Positions 7,723 to 16,519 of a stretch of 64,000 bases of DNA are shown here, one piece after another; position 1 is the stretch's first letter, and the number at the start of each line of letters is the position of its first letter. The stretch is taken from assembly GCF_003614975.1 (NCBI RefSeq), contig NZ_QZWI01000001.1, positions 434,001 to 498,000 of the forward strand. The letters are read 5' to 3'. The DNA comes from Rahnella bruchi. Lineage in GTDB: Bacteria > Pseudomonadota > Gammaproteobacteria > Enterobacterales > Enterobacteriaceae. The position numbers were made by a program, and so were the translations under genes. A model generated the notes under the pieces. The model searched no databases and was not told where the DNA came from. It saw only the letters and a list, made by a program, of their open reading frames with translations.

Positions 7723-9123
7723 ATGCAAGAAGAGTCAAAAATCCTCGCCCGGCCGGAGGAAGAGAGCGCGGAAGGTCTGCGGCGCAATCTCTCCAACCGC
7801 CATATCCAGCTTATTGCCATCGGTGGCGCTATCGGTACCGGCCTGTTTATGGGCTCGGGCAAAACCATCAGCCTCGCCGGTCCGTCCATCATTTTCGTCT
7901 ACATGATCATCGGCTTTATGCTGTTTTTCGTCATGCGTGCAATGGGCGAACTGTTATTATCCAACCTCGAATACAAATCTTTCAGCGATTTTGCTGCCGA
8001 TCTGCTGGGCCCCTGGGCGGGATATTTCACTGGCTGGACCTACTGGTTCTGCTGGGTGGTCACCGGAATCGCAGATGTCGTGGCAATTACCGCCTACGGC
8101 CAGTTTTGGTTCCCCGGACTCTCGCAATGGGTTGCCTCCCTGCTCTGCGTACTGGTGTTACTCAGTCTAAATCTCGCCACCGTGAAAATGTTTGGGGAGA
8201 TGGAATTCTGGTTTGCGATGATTAAAATCGTCGCCATCGTGGGGCTGATTATCGCCGGGCTGGTGATGGTGCTGACGCACTTCCAGACGCCAACCGGCAC
8301 CGTCGCCTCCTTCAGTAATCTGTGGAATGACGGCGGATTCTTTCCGAAAGGCGTCAGCGGATTCTTTGCCGGTTTCCAGATAGCTGTGTTTGCGTTTGTC
8401 GGTATCGAACTGGTTGGCACGACCGCAGCCGAAACCAAGGATCCACAAAAATCTCTGCCGCGCGCCATCAACGCCATCCCGCTGCGCATCATCATGTTCT
8501 ACGTTTTCTCACTGATCATGATTATGTCGGTGACACCGTGGAGTCACGTGGTGGCGGATAAAAGCCCATTCGTTGAACTGTTTGTTCTGGCCGGTCTTCC
8601 GGCGGCGGCGAGCATCATCAACTTTGTGGTGCTGACCTCAGCGGCCTCTTCCGCCAACAGCGGCGTGTTCTCTACCAGCCGCATGTTGTTCGGTCTGGCA
8701 CAGGAAGGCAACGCGCCGAAAGCGTTCGGTAAGCTCTCTTCCCGCGCCGTGCCGTCAAACGGCCTGACCTTCTCCTGCATCTGCCTGCTTGGCGGTGTGG
8801 TGCTAATTTACCTGATCCCGAACGTGGTCACGGTCTTTACGCTGGTCACCACCGTTTCCGCGATCCTGTTTATGTTCGTCTGGACCATCATCCTCTGCTC
8901 TTATCTGGTCTACCGCCGTAAGCGCCCGCAGTTGCACGAAGCATCCATCTACAAAATGCCCCTCGGCAAACTGATGTGCTGGGTGTGCATGGCATTCTTC
9001 GCCTTCGTGCTGGTCTTGCTGACCCTGCAGGATGACACCCGTCAGGCGTTGCTCGTCACGCCGCTTTGGTTTGTGGTACTGGGGATAGGTTACTGGTTGC
9101 GGACAAGAAGCCGTAAAGCCTGA
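7723..9123 (+). CDS. cycA: D-serine/D-alanine/glycine:proton symporter CycA
   Basis: An inner-membrane amino-acid permease of the APC superfamily that imports glycine, D-alanine and D-serine. The 466-residue product closely matches E. coli CycA over its length, including LRRNLSNRHIQLIAIGGAIG with the family G(A)IGTGLF motif, GELLLSNLEYKSFSDFA, GTTAAETKDPQKSLPRAIN and SILFMFVWTIILCSYLVYR-like C-terminal segments. About twelve transmembrane helices are expected. ATG 7723 (MQEESKIL) is chosen because it gives the family length; the frame stays open to 7669 without a better signal. It is monocistronic, ended by a strong terminator. In E. coli it sets D-cycloserine sensitivity, which makes the distant ddlA here a functional companion. 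Confidence 0.95.
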   Translation: MQEESKILARPEEESAEGLRRNLSNRHIQLIAIGGAIGTGLFMGSGKTISLAGPSIIFVYMIIGFMLFFVMRAMGELLLSNLEYKSFSDFAADLLGPWAGYFTGWTYWFCWVVTGIADVVAITAYGQFWFPGLSQWVASLLCVLVLLSLNLATVKMFGEMEFWFAMIKIVAIVGLIIAGLVMVLTHFQTPTGTVASFSNLWNDGGFFPKGVSGFFAGFQIAVFAFVGIELVGTTAAETKDPQKSLPRAINAIPLRIIMFYVFSLIMIMSVTPWSHVVADKSPFVELFVLAGLPAAASIINFVVLTSAASSANSGVFSTSRMLFGLAQEGNAPKAFGKLSSRAVPSNGLTFSCICLLGGVVLIYLIPNVVTVFTLVTTVSAILFMFVWTIILCSYLVYRRKRPQLHEASIYKMPLGKLMCWVCMAFFAFVLVLLTLQDDTRQALLVTPLWFVVLGIGYWLRTRSRKA

Positions 9124-9138
9124 ACAGACCATTGATGC

Positions 9139-9163
9139 AAAAGGAGCCTGCTGGCTCCTTTTT
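9139..9163. terminator. Rho-independent terminator after cycA
   Basis: AAAAGGAGCC-TGCT-GGCTCCTTTTT, a perfect GC-rich stem with A- and T-runs. It can serve both cycA and the convergent hydrolase gene. Confidence 0.92.
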
Positions 9164-9182
9164 CATTCCTGTAATCTGCGGA

Positions 9183-10172
9183 CTACTCCACTTCCAGCGC
9201 CTGCCAGAACTGATCCAGCATTTTTCTCGCTGACGGGCGGGCGGAGGCCACTTTCACCGGCAGTTCAGGTGGCTCACTGGCTTTCATTTCGCCGAGATCA
9301 AACACAAATGTGTAATCCGGTTCCTGTCCCATGCGTAAATCGCTGACCAGAATATGACCGCCCTGTTCTTTAACGCTGAAGAAACCGTGACTGAACCAGG
9401 CGACGCGCGCCAGAAACGCATTGTCTTTGTGCGCTTCATAGAGTGCTTCACCGCGCGGATAAAAGCGGAAGCGGATCGGCGAATCAGGATGTAACAGCGA
9501 GGTAAATCCTTCGCCATAACTGTCTTTATTCATCACGACCACCCGCCACACCAGCGAATTCAGCGGGGTCGGCGTGACCAGCACCTGCGTGCTTTCGATG
9601 TTTTGGCGTTGCAGTTCCTCGCCCACATGCCGCGTCACCTGATGTTGCTCGAAAGCGGTACAAGCCAGATACAAACAACTCACGCCCAGCAGCACATTAT
9701 TCCACATGATACCGCGCTGTTGCTCACGGTACAGCGCCAGCCCGACGCCGATAATCAGTGGCAAGGTATAGAGCGGATCAATGATGAAAACACTGCCCAC
9801 GGCAAAAGGGTAGTTTGTGAACGGCAGACCGAGCTGCGTACCGTAAACGGTCATTAAATCCAGCAGCGGATGGGTGATCAGAGCCAGCCAGACCGCACCC
9901 CACCAGTGTTTGAAATGCTTTGCGCCGCTGAGCAATTTTGCCATCAGCCACGCCAGCAGCGGCGAAATCAGGGTCAGATAAAACAGCGCGTGACTTTCAG
10001 TGCGGTGCATCGTCATGTTGCTGATGGCATCGCCGTGATCATAAAACACATCCAGATCGGGCAACGTGCCGCATACCGCACCAGCCAGTGCGGATTTCCA
10101 CACCGGCGCACGTTTTCCCATCACCGCGATGCCGACCGCCGCGCCCAATACGAACTGAGAAACCGAATCCAT
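9183..10172 (-). CDS. YdjM/DUF457-type membrane-bound metal-dependent hydrolase
   Basis: A 329-residue inner-membrane protein of the LexA-regulated YdjM-like group. The N-terminal half is membrane-embedded and carries the family motifs LPDLDVFYDHGD, HRTESHALFY and ITHPLLDLMTVYGT, whose His/Asp residues are expected to bind metal. The C-terminal about 170 residues (after LACTAFEQHQV) form a soluble domain rich in strands. The substrate is unknown; no SOS box is recognised here. Only 10 bp separate it from the end of rutR on the same strand, so it is probably co-transcribed with rutR, an unusual pairing compared with E. coli, where rutR is not followed by such a gene. Confidence 0.8.
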   Translation of the reverse strand: MDSVSQFVLGAAVGIAVMGKRAPVWKSALAGAVCGTLPDLDVFYDHGDAISNMTMHRTESHALFYLTLISPLLAWLMAKLLSGAKHFKHWWGAVWLALITHPLLDLMTVYGTQLGLPFTNYPFAVGSVFIIDPLYTLPLIIGVGLALYREQQRGIMWNNVLLGVSCLYLACTAFEQHQVTRHVGEELQRQNIESTQVLVTPTPLNSLVWRVVVMNKDSYGEGFTSLLHPDSPIRFRFYPRGEALYEAHKDNAFLARVAWFSHGFFSVKEQGGHILVSDLRMGQEPDYTFVFDLGEMKASEPPELPVKVASARPSARKMLDQFWQALEVE

Positions 10173-10182
10173 CCTGACCTCT

Positions 10183-10872
10183 TTAAGCCCGAAGCTGAAT
10201 GCCTTCGGTGATAATGTGCTGCACGTTTTTCACCGTCTGCTCAAAAAACTCAGGATCGCTGAGCGTTTTTCCGGTGATAGCTTCAACCTGCACGCTGAAA
10301 TCTGCGTAATGCTGCGTGGTTGCCCACAGCATAAAAATCAGCTGCATCGGGTCCACCGGGGCGATCAGCCCGTCTTTGATCCAGCCGCGGATCACATCCG
10401 ATTTATCTTCCACCAGCGTTTTCAGGCTGCCGCCCAGCTCCTGTTTCAGCAGCGGCGCGCCCTGTACCATCTCCAGACAAAACAGCCTTGACGCCTGCGG
10501 ATTATCGCGTGAGACACAAAGCTTCAGACGGATATATTCCCTGATGGCTTCGAGCGGATGCTGATCTGACTGCAACGCTTTCAGCGGCGCCAGCCAGATA
10601 TCCAGCAGCCCTTTCAGCACCGCGATATACAAATCTTCTTTCGAGGGGAAGTAATACAGCAGATTGGTTTTGGACACGTCAGCACGCTCGGCGACCTGAT
10701 CCAGGCTGGTGCCATGAATACCGTAAAGCGAAAAGAATTCCAGCGCCGCCGCCATGATATTGCCGCGTTTAGCAGCGACGGCGCGCGAACGTCGCGTCGG
10801 GGCTTTCGCCGCCGTCTGGCGGGATTTTTTCTCTCCGGCGTCAGGCTGCGGAGGTTCAACCAATGGCTTCAC
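10183..10872 (-). CDS. rutR: Pyrimidine-utilisation regulator RutR (TetR family)
   Basis: Represses the rut operon and responds to uracil in E. coli; also controls carAB and purine/pyrimidine genes there. The product has a basic N-terminal tail (TRRSRAVAAKRG), a TetR helix-turn-helix (GIHGTSLDQVAERADVSKTN followed by LLYYFPSKEDLY) and the RutR ligand domain (RLFCLEMVQGAPLL, MLWATTQHYADFSVQVEAITGK). Start: GTG at 10872 follows CAGGGAGA at good spacing and gives 229 residues; a TTG at 10890 is less likely. E. coli RutR is 212 residues, the difference being the longer tail. It is divergent from rutA, with a matching operator at 11057. Confidence 0.93.
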   Translation of the reverse strand: MKPLVEPPQPDAGEKKSRQTAAKAPTRRSRAVAAKRGNIMAAALEFFSLYGIHGTSLDQVAERADVSKTNLLYYFPSKEDLYIAVLKGLLDIWLAPLKALQSDQHPLEAIREYIRLKLCVSRDNPQASRLFCLEMVQGAPLLKQELGGSLKTLVEDKSDVIRGWIKDGLIAPVDPMQLIFMLWATTQHYADFSVQVEAITGKTLSDPEFFEQTVKNVQHIITEGIQLRA

Positions 10873-11011
10873 AACGTCTCCCTGAGACAAACAGCAAGGC
10901 GGAAATCATAACAAATGGCGTTACAGGCGACTATCGCTATGCATATGGATGATGAAAGTAACACTTGGGGCGACACCGCATAACCAAAAAGGATTATTAA
11001 TTTAACAAATA

Positions 11012-11028
11012 TGCACCATTTCTGCTCA
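11012..11028. promoter_or_regulatory. Weak NtrC-like site
   Basis: TGCACCATTTCTGCTCA resembles the NtrC dyad (TGCAC...GTGCA) in its left half only. It lies about 130 bp upstream of the sigma-54 promoter, a usual enhancer distance. The match is poor on the right, so this is tentative. Confidence 0.25.
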
Positions 11029-11056
11029 ATCCTGCCTGATAAATGTGCAGTTATTT

Positions 11057-11086
11057 TTGACCAGATGGTCTGAAACAGACCATCTG
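11057..11086. promoter_or_regulatory. RutR operator with overlapping perfect inverted repeat
   Basis: TTGACCAGATGGTCTG (11057-11072) matches the RutR consensus TTGACCA-N2-TGGTCAA except at the right end. It overlaps a perfect 11-bp inverted repeat, CAGATGGTCTG-AAA-CAGACCATCTG (11062-11086), so a second half-set TGGTCTG/CAGACCA is present. The position in the rutR-rutA gap, upstream of the sigma-54 promoter, fits control of both genes. Confidence 0.75.
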
Positions 11087-11144
11087 CTCCATCAGTAATG
11101 CGACGTTATTTTTAAACAACTGATAATTATAGTGATTTAAAAAC

Positions 11145-11160
11145 TGGCATCCGCCTTGCA
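11145..11160 (+). promoter_or_regulatory. Sigma-54 promoter of the rut operon
   Basis: TGGCATCCGCCTTGCA fits the sigma-54 consensus TGGCAYRN4TTGCW almost exactly, with the -24 GG and -12 GC at canonical spacing. It lies 47 bp before rutA. The E. coli rut operon is activated by NtrC under nitrogen limitation, so this is the expected promoter type. Confidence 0.85.
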
Positions 11161-11207
11161 ATAGCAAATCTGAATTCCTTCATTCGCATTGCATCATGAG
11201 GTGAGCT

Positions 11208-12299
11208 ATGAAAATCGGTGTCTTTATTCCTATCGGCAACAACGGCTGGTTAATTTCTGAAACTGCGCCGCAGTACAAGCCGACCTTCGAACTGAATAAA
11301 ACCATTGTGCAGAAAGCGGAGCACTACCATTTCGATTTCGCCCTTTCGATGATCAAACTGCGCGGCTTCGGTGGCAAAACCGAATTCTGGGAACACAACA
11401 TGGAGTCGTTCACGCTGATGGCCGGTCTTGCCGCCGTGACGTCGCGCATCCAGCTCTACGCTACTGCCGCCACGCTGGTGATGCCTCCGGCAATCGTTGC
11501 GCGCATGGCCGCCACCATCGACTCAATTTCCAATGGCCGTTTCGGCGTCAACGTTGTCACGGGATGGCAGAAACCGGAATACGAGCAAATGGGTATGTGG
11601 CCGGGGGATGACTATTTTACCCGCCGCTACGATTACCTGACTGAATACGTCAGCGTGCTGCGCGATCTGTGGGGCACCGGTCACTGCACGCTCGACGGCG
11701 AATTCTTCAAAATGGACGACTGCCGCGTCAGCCCGCGTCCGCAGAGCGAAATGAAAGTGATCTGCGCCGGCCAAAGCGATGCCGGTATGGCCTTCTCGGC
11801 GAAACACGCTGACTTCAACTTCTGTTTCGGTAAAGGCGTCAACACGCCAACGGCCTTTGCGCCGACCGCAGCCCGCATGAAAACGGCGGCAGAAGCGGAA
11901 AACCGCGACGTCTCCTCCTACGTGCTGTTCATGGTGATTGCCGACGAAACCGATGCCGCCGCCCGCGCCAAATGGGATTTGTATAAATCCGGTGCCGACG
12001 CTGATGCGCTGGCCTGGCTCACCGACCAGAGCAGTAAAGACACCAAATCCGGCAGCGATACAAATGTCCGCCAGATGGCCGACCCGACGTCAGCCGTCAA
12101 TATCAACATGGGCACGCTGGTCGGTTCTTACGCCAGTGTCGCCAGAATGCTCGACGAAATCGACACTGTTCCCGGCGCAGGCGGCGTACTGCTGACCTTC
12201 GACGATTTTGTGCAAGGCATCGAAAACTTTGGCCGTTACATCCAGCCCTTAATGAAAACCCGCCAGCATATCGGCACTGAGCAGAAAGAGGTCGCATGA
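11208..12299 (+). CDS. rutA: Pyrimidine oxygenase RutA
   Basis: A class C flavin-dependent (luciferase-like) monooxygenase that opens the uracil ring between N3 and C4, giving ureidoacrylate peracid or ureidoacrylate, with FMNH2 from RutF. The 363-residue protein matches the family length. Conserved stretches include [48 protein letters not shown] and [18 protein letters not shown] precedes the ATG. It is the first gene of rutABCDFG, and its stop overlaps the rutB start (ATGA). Confidence 0.97.
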   Translation: MKIGVFIPIGNNGWLISETAPQYKPTFELNKTIVQKAEHYHFDFALSMIKLRGFGGKTEFWEHNMESFTLMAGLAAVTSRIQLYATAATLVMPPAIVARMAATIDSISNGRFGVNVVTGWQKPEYEQMGMWPGDDYFTRRYDYLTEYVSVLRDLWGTGHCTLDGEFFKMDDCRVSPRPQSEMKVICAGQSDAGMAFSAKHADFNFCFGKGVNTPTAFAPTAARMKTAAEAENRDVSSYVLFMVIADETDAAARAKWDLYKSGADADALAWLTDQSSKDTKSGSDTNVRQMADPTSAVNINMGTLVGSYASVARMLDEIDTVPGAGGVLLTFDDFVQGIENFGRYIQPLMKTRQHIGTEQKEVA

Positions 12300-13048
12300 T
12301 GAACATTGTTGAGAATCAAACTGTGGTCCGCCGCGAACCCAAAAATACCGGCGAGGAAACGATCCTCACAGCACGTCCCGAAGCCATCGCTTTTACGCCG
12401 CAGCAAACGGCGCTGATTGTGGTGGATATGCAAAACGCCTACGCCTCACAGGGCGGTTATCTGGATCTGGCCGGTTTTGACGTTTCCGCCACCGCGCCGG
12501 TGATTGCCAATATCAAAGTGGCGATTGCCGCCGCCCGCGCCGCAGGCATCAAAGTGATTTTCTTCCAGAACGGCTGGGACAATCAGTACGTCGAAGCCGG
12601 CGGTGCCGGTTCGCCTAATTTCCATAAATCTAATGCACTGAAAACCATGCGCAAACGCCCTGAGCTGATGGGCAAACTGCTGGCGAAAGGCGACTGGGAT
12701 TATGACCTGGTCGATGAACTTCAGCCGCAGCCGGGCGACATCGTATTGCCGAAACCACGCTACAGCGGCTTCTTTAATACCCAGCTCGACAGCCTGCTGC
12801 GCAGCTACGGCATTCATCATCTGGTGTTCACCGGTATCGCCACTAACGTGTGTGTCGAATCCACGCTGCGCGACGGTTTCTTCCTGGAATATTTCGGTGT
12901 CGTGCTGGAAGACGCCACCCATCAGGCCGGGCCGGAATTCGCGCAGAAAGCCGCGATTTATAACATCGAAACCTTCTTTGGCTGGGTCTCCAGCGTGCGT
13001 AATTTCTGTGACGCCGTGGGGTATAACACTGAGCAAAACGCCGCGTAA
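12296..13048 (+). CDS. rutB: Ureidoacrylate amidohydrolase RutB
   Basis: An isochorismatase-fold cysteine hydrolase that cleaves ureidoacrylate to carbamate and aminoacrylate (and the peracid likewise). Catalytic features are visible: the Asp in [10 protein letters not shown], the Lys in [15 protein letters not shown] and the nucleophilic Cys in [17 protein letters not shown]. The product is 250 residues against 230 in E. coli; the first about 20 residues ([15 protein letters not shown]) are an N-terminal extension. Two ATGs (12296 and 12299) overlap the rutA stop, and either could start translation. Confidence 0.96.
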   Translation: MMNIVENQTVVRREPKNTGEETILTARPEAIAFTPQQTALIVVDMQNAYASQGGYLDLAGFDVSATAPVIANIKVAIAAARAAGIKVIFFQNGWDNQYVEAGGAGSPNFHKSNALKTMRKRPELMGKLLAKGDWDYDLVDELQPQPGDIVLPKPRYSGFFNTQLDSLLRSYGIHHLVFTGIATNVCVESTLRDGFFLEYFGVVLEDATHQAGPEFAQKAAIYNIETFFGWVSSVRNFCDAVGYNTEQNAA

Positions 13049-13074
13049 CGGCTTTCTGAAAAGGGAAATAAACT

Positions 13075-13461
13075 ATGCCTAAAAGTGCCATTATTCCGGC
13101 TGGCAGCGGCGTTCCGCTGGCACCTTTTGTTCCGGGTACTCTCGCCGATGGCGTGGTGTACGTTTCCGGTACCCTGCCGTTTGATAAAGACAATAACGTC
13201 GTGCATGTCGGCGATGCCGCCGCACAAACCCGTCATGTGCTGGAGATCATCAAAAACGTGATAGAAACCGCGGGCGGCACAATGGATGACGTCACCATGA
13301 ACTCGATTTTCATCACTGACTGGGCGAACTACAGCGCAGTGAATCAGGTTTATGCCGAATACTTTCCGGGCGAAAAACCCGCGCGATTCTGTATTCAGTG
13401 CGGTCTGGTGAAACCGGATGCGCTGATCGAAATCGCCTCCATTGCCCACATCGGCAAATAA
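13075..13461 (+). CDS. rutC: 3-aminoacrylate deaminase RutC (Rid family)
   Basis: A YjgF/YER057c/UK114-type protein that speeds conversion of 3-aminoacrylate (or its peracid) to malonic semialdehyde and ammonia. The 128-residue product has the Rid signature [12 protein letters not shown] near the N-terminus and [19 protein letters not shown] at the C-terminus, a trimeric fold by family knowledge. AGGGA precedes the ATG. It lies between rutB (26 bp) and rutD (38 bp) in the same transcription unit. Confidence 0.96.
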   Translation: MPKSAIIPAGSGVPLAPFVPGTLADGVVYVSGTLPFDKDNNVVHVGDAAAQTRHVLEIIKNVIETAGGTMDDVTMNSIFITDWANYSAVNQVYAEYFPGEKPARFCIQCGLVKPDALIEIASIAHIGK

Positions 13462-13499
13462 AGCCTTTATACCCTGTCTGAACGCCCTGAGGGGGCAGC

Positions 13500-14312
13500 A
13501 TGTATTACAAAGTATTGGGGAAGCAAAATGCTGATGCACAAACCGTGGTGCTCTCATCCGGGCTCGGTGGTTCCGGCGGCTTCTGGCAGCCGCAACTGGC
13601 GATGCTCGCAGAACATTTTCGCGTAGTCGTTTACGACCAGCACGGCACCGGCGTCAGTCAGGGCACGGTGCCCGCCGGTTACCGGATGGAAGACATGGCC
13701 GACGAACTGGCGGGCATGCTCAACGAACTGGATATCAGCCGCTGTCATCTGGTCGGCCACGCACTCGGGGGCATTATCGGCCTGCATCTGGCCCTGCGTT
13801 ATCCGGCGTTGTTGCAAAGTCTGGTGGTCATTAACGGCTGGTCGAAGCTCGACAGCCAGACGCGCCGCTGCTTTGAAGTGCGGCAAAATCTGCTGCTCAA
13901 CAGCGGCGTCGATGCCTACGTTCAGGCGCAGCCATTGTTTCTGTATCCGGCTGACTGGCTTTCCGAAAACGACGCCTTATTGCAGGAAGAGCGCCAGCAT
14001 CAGGTGGCGCATTTTCAGGGGATGGAAAACCTGCTGCACCGCTTACAGGCGCTGATGGATTCTGATCTGACCGCCAGCCTCGTGCAGGTCATTGCACCGA
14101 CGCTGGCGTTCAGCTGTAAGGATGATTTGCTGGTGCCGTGGCCGCGTTCAGTCGATCTCGCGTCCCGCCTGCCTCACGGCGAGCACGCCCAAATGCTGTA
14201 CGGCGGTCATGCCATGAGCGTGACTGACCCGGAAACCTTTAACCCGATTTTACTGGACTGGCTGCTGCGGCATTCATCGCAACCTTCTGCCGCAGCAGCC
14301 AGTCAGTACTGA
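13500..14312 (+). CDS. rutD: RutD alpha/beta hydrolase (putative carbamate hydrolase)
   Basis: Proposed to speed the last nitrogen-releasing steps of the Rut pathway. A 270-residue alpha/beta-hydrolase fold protein: the oxyanion-hole stretch [14 protein letters not shown], the nucleophile elbow LVGHALGG in which the usual nucleophile position is Ala in place of Ser (G-H-A-L-G, also the case in E. coli RutD), [12 protein letters not shown], and the C-terminal histidine in [21 protein letters not shown] lies upstream of the ATG. The gene directly after it is rutF, with no rutE between. Confidence 0.95.
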   Translation: MYYKVLGKQNADAQTVVLSSGLGGSGGFWQPQLAMLAEHFRVVVYDQHGTGVSQGTVPAGYRMEDMADELAGMLNELDISRCHLVGHALGGIIGLHLALRYPALLQSLVVINGWSKLDSQTRRCFEVRQNLLLNSGVDAYVQAQPLFLYPADWLSENDALLQEERQHQVAHFQGMENLLHRLQALMDSDLTASLVQVIAPTLAFSCKDDLLVPWPRSVDLASRLPHGEHAQMLYGGHAMSVTDPETFNPILLDWLLRHSSQPSAAAASQY

Positions 14313-14334
14313 TAACACCGCTGAGGACCCGACC

Positions 14335-14889
14335 ATGCAAACAACCCTGAATGCCACACTGCCCGCGACCGACGTGCCCGTTGTTGAAAAACAGGTTGCC
14401 GTTGAAAAACAAGAGTATCGCGATGCGATGGCGCACCTCGGTTCCGCTGTCAACATCATCACCACCGACGGTCCCGGCGGACGCGCGGGTTTCACTGCCT
14501 CGGCGGTGTGCAGCGTCACCGATACTCCGCCAACGCTGCTGGTATGTCTGAACCGCTCGGCATCGGTGCATGCGGCCTTTACGCAGAATCAGGTACTGTG
14601 CGTTAACACGCTGGCCGATTGTCATGAGTCGCTGTCCAATTTATTCGGCGGAAAAACGCCGATGGAACAACGCTTTGAAGCCGCTGAGTGGGCGCGCCTC
14701 GCCACCGGCTCGCCGATCCTCACTAATGCACTGGTGTCGTTTGACTGCAAAATCACGCAGATCACCAGCGTCGGCACCCACGACATATTGTTTTGTGAAG
14801 CCGTCGCGTTACAACGCAACGACGACCGCCACGGACTGGTGTATTTCGAGCGGCGCTATCACCCATTGATGCGTCAGACAGCCTGTTAA
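14335..14889 (+). CDS. rutF: FMN reductase RutF
   Basis: An NADH:FMN oxidoreductase that supplies reduced FMN to RutA. The 184-residue protein has the flavin-reductase split-barrel motifs [20 protein letters not shown] and [14 protein letters not shown], followed by [17 protein letters not shown] and the C-terminal [10 protein letters not shown]. It is about 20 residues longer than E. coli RutF because of an N-terminal segment containing a repeated [11 protein letters not shown] element. GAGGAC precedes ATG 14335. It may also feed the second luciferase-like monooxygenase encoded at 21647, which has no flavin reductase of its own nearby. Confidence 0.95.
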   Translation: MQTTLNATLPATDVPVVEKQVAVEKQEYRDAMAHLGSAVNIITTDGPGGRAGFTASAVCSVTDTPPTLLVCLNRSASVHAAFTQNQVLCVNTLADCHESLSNLFGGKTPMEQRFEAAEWARLATGSPILTNALVSFDCKITQITSVGTHDILFCEAVALQRNDDRHGLVYFERRYHPLMRQTAC

Positions 14890-14914
14890 TTCAACCTGAT
14901 TAGGGACTTACAGC

Positions 14915-16264
14915 ATGGCAAATACCTCCTGGTTTCCACAATGGCGTAAAAGAGAAGGCAATCTGGATGGCGCGGTGATCGCGCCGGATGAACGGCTGCC
15001 GTTAGGTTCGACGGTGATCATGGGGCTGCAACATACGGTGGCAATGTTTGGTGCCACCGTTTTAATGCCATTGCTGATGGGTTTTGACGCCAACATGGCA
15101 ATCCTGATGTCAGGCATCGGCACCCTTCTGTTCTTCCTGGTGGTCGGCGGACGCGTGCCGAGTTATCTCGGTTCCAGCGCCGCGTTTGTCGGGCTGGTGA
15201 TCGCGGTGACCGGTTACAGCGGCCACGGGGCGAATCCGAATATCGGCGTGGCGCTGGGCGGGATTATTGCCTGTGGCGTGATTTATACGCTGATTGGTTT
15301 TGTGGTGATGGCGGTCGGTACGCGCTGGATTGAACGCCTGATGCCGCCGGTAGTGACGGGTGCGGTGGTGATGGCAATCGGCCTCAATCTGGCACCGATT
15401 GCGATTAACAGCGTGTCGGCGTCTTCATTCGACAGCTGGATGGCGGTGATGACCGTGCTGTGCATCGGCTCGGTGGCGGTATTCACCCGCGGTCTGGTGC
15501 AACGCCTGTTGCTGTTGCTCGGGCTGGTGGCGGCATATCTGATATATATGGTGATCACCAACGGCCTCGGGCTGGGTGCGCCGGTGGATTTCTCCGCTGT
15601 GGCGCAGGCACCGTGGTTTGGCGTACCGACCATTACCACGCCGGTATTCAGCTCTCACGCCATGCTGATGATTGCACCAGTGGCAGTGATCCTGGTGGCA
15701 GAAAACCTCGGCCACATTAAAGCGGTCGCGGGTATGACCGGCAAAAATCTCGACCCTTACATGGGGCGTGCATTTGTCGGTGACGGTCTGGCGACCTTAC
15801 TTTCCGCCTCGGCGGGCGGTACCGGCGTCACCACTTATGCTGAAAACATCGGCGTGATGGCGGTAACCAAAATTTACTCCACACTGATTTTTGTCGCGGC
15901 GGCGATTGTTGCCATTGTGTTGGGCTTCTCGCCCAAATTTGGTGCACTGATCCACACCATTCCGGGGCCGGTACTCGGTGGCGCGTCAATTGTGGTGTTC
16001 GGCCTCATTGCCGTGGCCGGTGCCCGCATCTGGGTACAAAATCAGGTGGATCTGGGACTTAACGGCAATCTCATTATGGTGGCAGTCACGCTGGTACTGG
16101 GCGCAGGCAACTTTACCCTGAGTCTGGGCGGCTTCAGCATGGGCGGTATCGGCACGGCGACCTTCGGCGCAATTTTACTGAATGCTTTCCTCAGCCGCAG
16201 CAAACAGGCAAAAACGCAGCCTGAAATAAAAACTGGCACAGAAGCTGCATTAAAAGATCACTGA
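14915..16264 (+). CDS. rutG: Uracil/pyrimidine permease RutG
   Basis: A nucleobase-cation symporter-2 (xanthine/uracil permease) family inner-membrane protein of 449 residues, expected to import uracil or thymine for the Rut enzymes. Family features: LQHTVAMFGATVLMP early, VLVAENLGHIKAVAGMTGKNL containing the Glu of the substrate site, and GAGGTGVTTYAENIGVMAVTK-like loop residues in TM10 region. About 14 membrane spans are expected. It is the last gene of the operon, and a strong hairpin terminator follows. Confidence 0.95.
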   Translation: MANTSWFPQWRKREGNLDGAVIAPDERLPLGSTVIMGLQHTVAMFGATVLMPLLMGFDANMAILMSGIGTLLFFLVVGGRVPSYLGSSAAFVGLVIAVTGYSGHGANPNIGVALGGIIACGVIYTLIGFVVMAVGTRWIERLMPPVVTGAVVMAIGLNLAPIAINSVSASSFDSWMAVMTVLCIGSVAVFTRGLVQRLLLLLGLVAAYLIYMVITNGLGLGAPVDFSAVAQAPWFGVPTITTPVFSSHAMLMIAPVAVILVAENLGHIKAVAGMTGKNLDPYMGRAFVGDGLATLLSASAGGTGVTTYAENIGVMAVTKIYSTLIFVAAAIVAIVLGFSPKFGALIHTIPGPVLGGASIVVFGLIAVAGARIWVQNQVDLGLNGNLIMVAVTLVLGAGNFTLSLGGFSMGGIGTATFGAILLNAFLSRSKQAKTQPEIKTGTEAALKDH

Positions 16265-16303
16265 CGACCTCAGTTTCTCCTTAGCTCATCATTTTTGATG
16301 ATC

Positions 16304-16351
16304 GCCAGCGGTTATCCGGTCCACCCGTCCGGATTAGCCGCTGGTTTTTTT
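16304..16351 (+). terminator. Terminator of the rut operon
   Basis: A two-part stem, GCCAGCGG pairing with CCGCTGG and an inner ATCCGG/CCGGAT, followed by seven or more T. It lies 40 bp after the rutG stop. Confidence 0.88.
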
Positions 16352-16458
16352 CTTTCTGTCTCCCGCACATTTTCCCTAATGCCGTTTCCAGCTAACGATT
16401 GCAAAATTCCTTCGTTCACCTCCCCCTTAAATTGGTTTGTTATGGGCTCAGCACTTTG

Positions 16459-16469
16459 GTTCTAAGAAC
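16459..16469. promoter_or_regulatory. Small palindrome upstream of the ABC/monooxygenase operon
   Basis: GTTCT-A-AGAAC is an 11-bp palindrome 50 bp before the first gene of the next operon. It could be an operator, but no regulator gene is adjacent and the length makes chance plausible. Confidence 0.25.
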
Positions 16470-16519
16470 GCCAGAGTCATTCACCTGCAACCATGCCAGA
16501 TAAGAAAAAGGGTTTAACG

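Noticed and set aside
7556-7906. Short overlapping frames upstream of and into cycA
   Set aside because: They are out of frame with cycA and lack start signals and known domains.
12446-13036. 196-codon frame opposite rutB
   Set aside because: rutB is unmistakable with all catalytic motifs; the opposite frame has no start signal or known domain.
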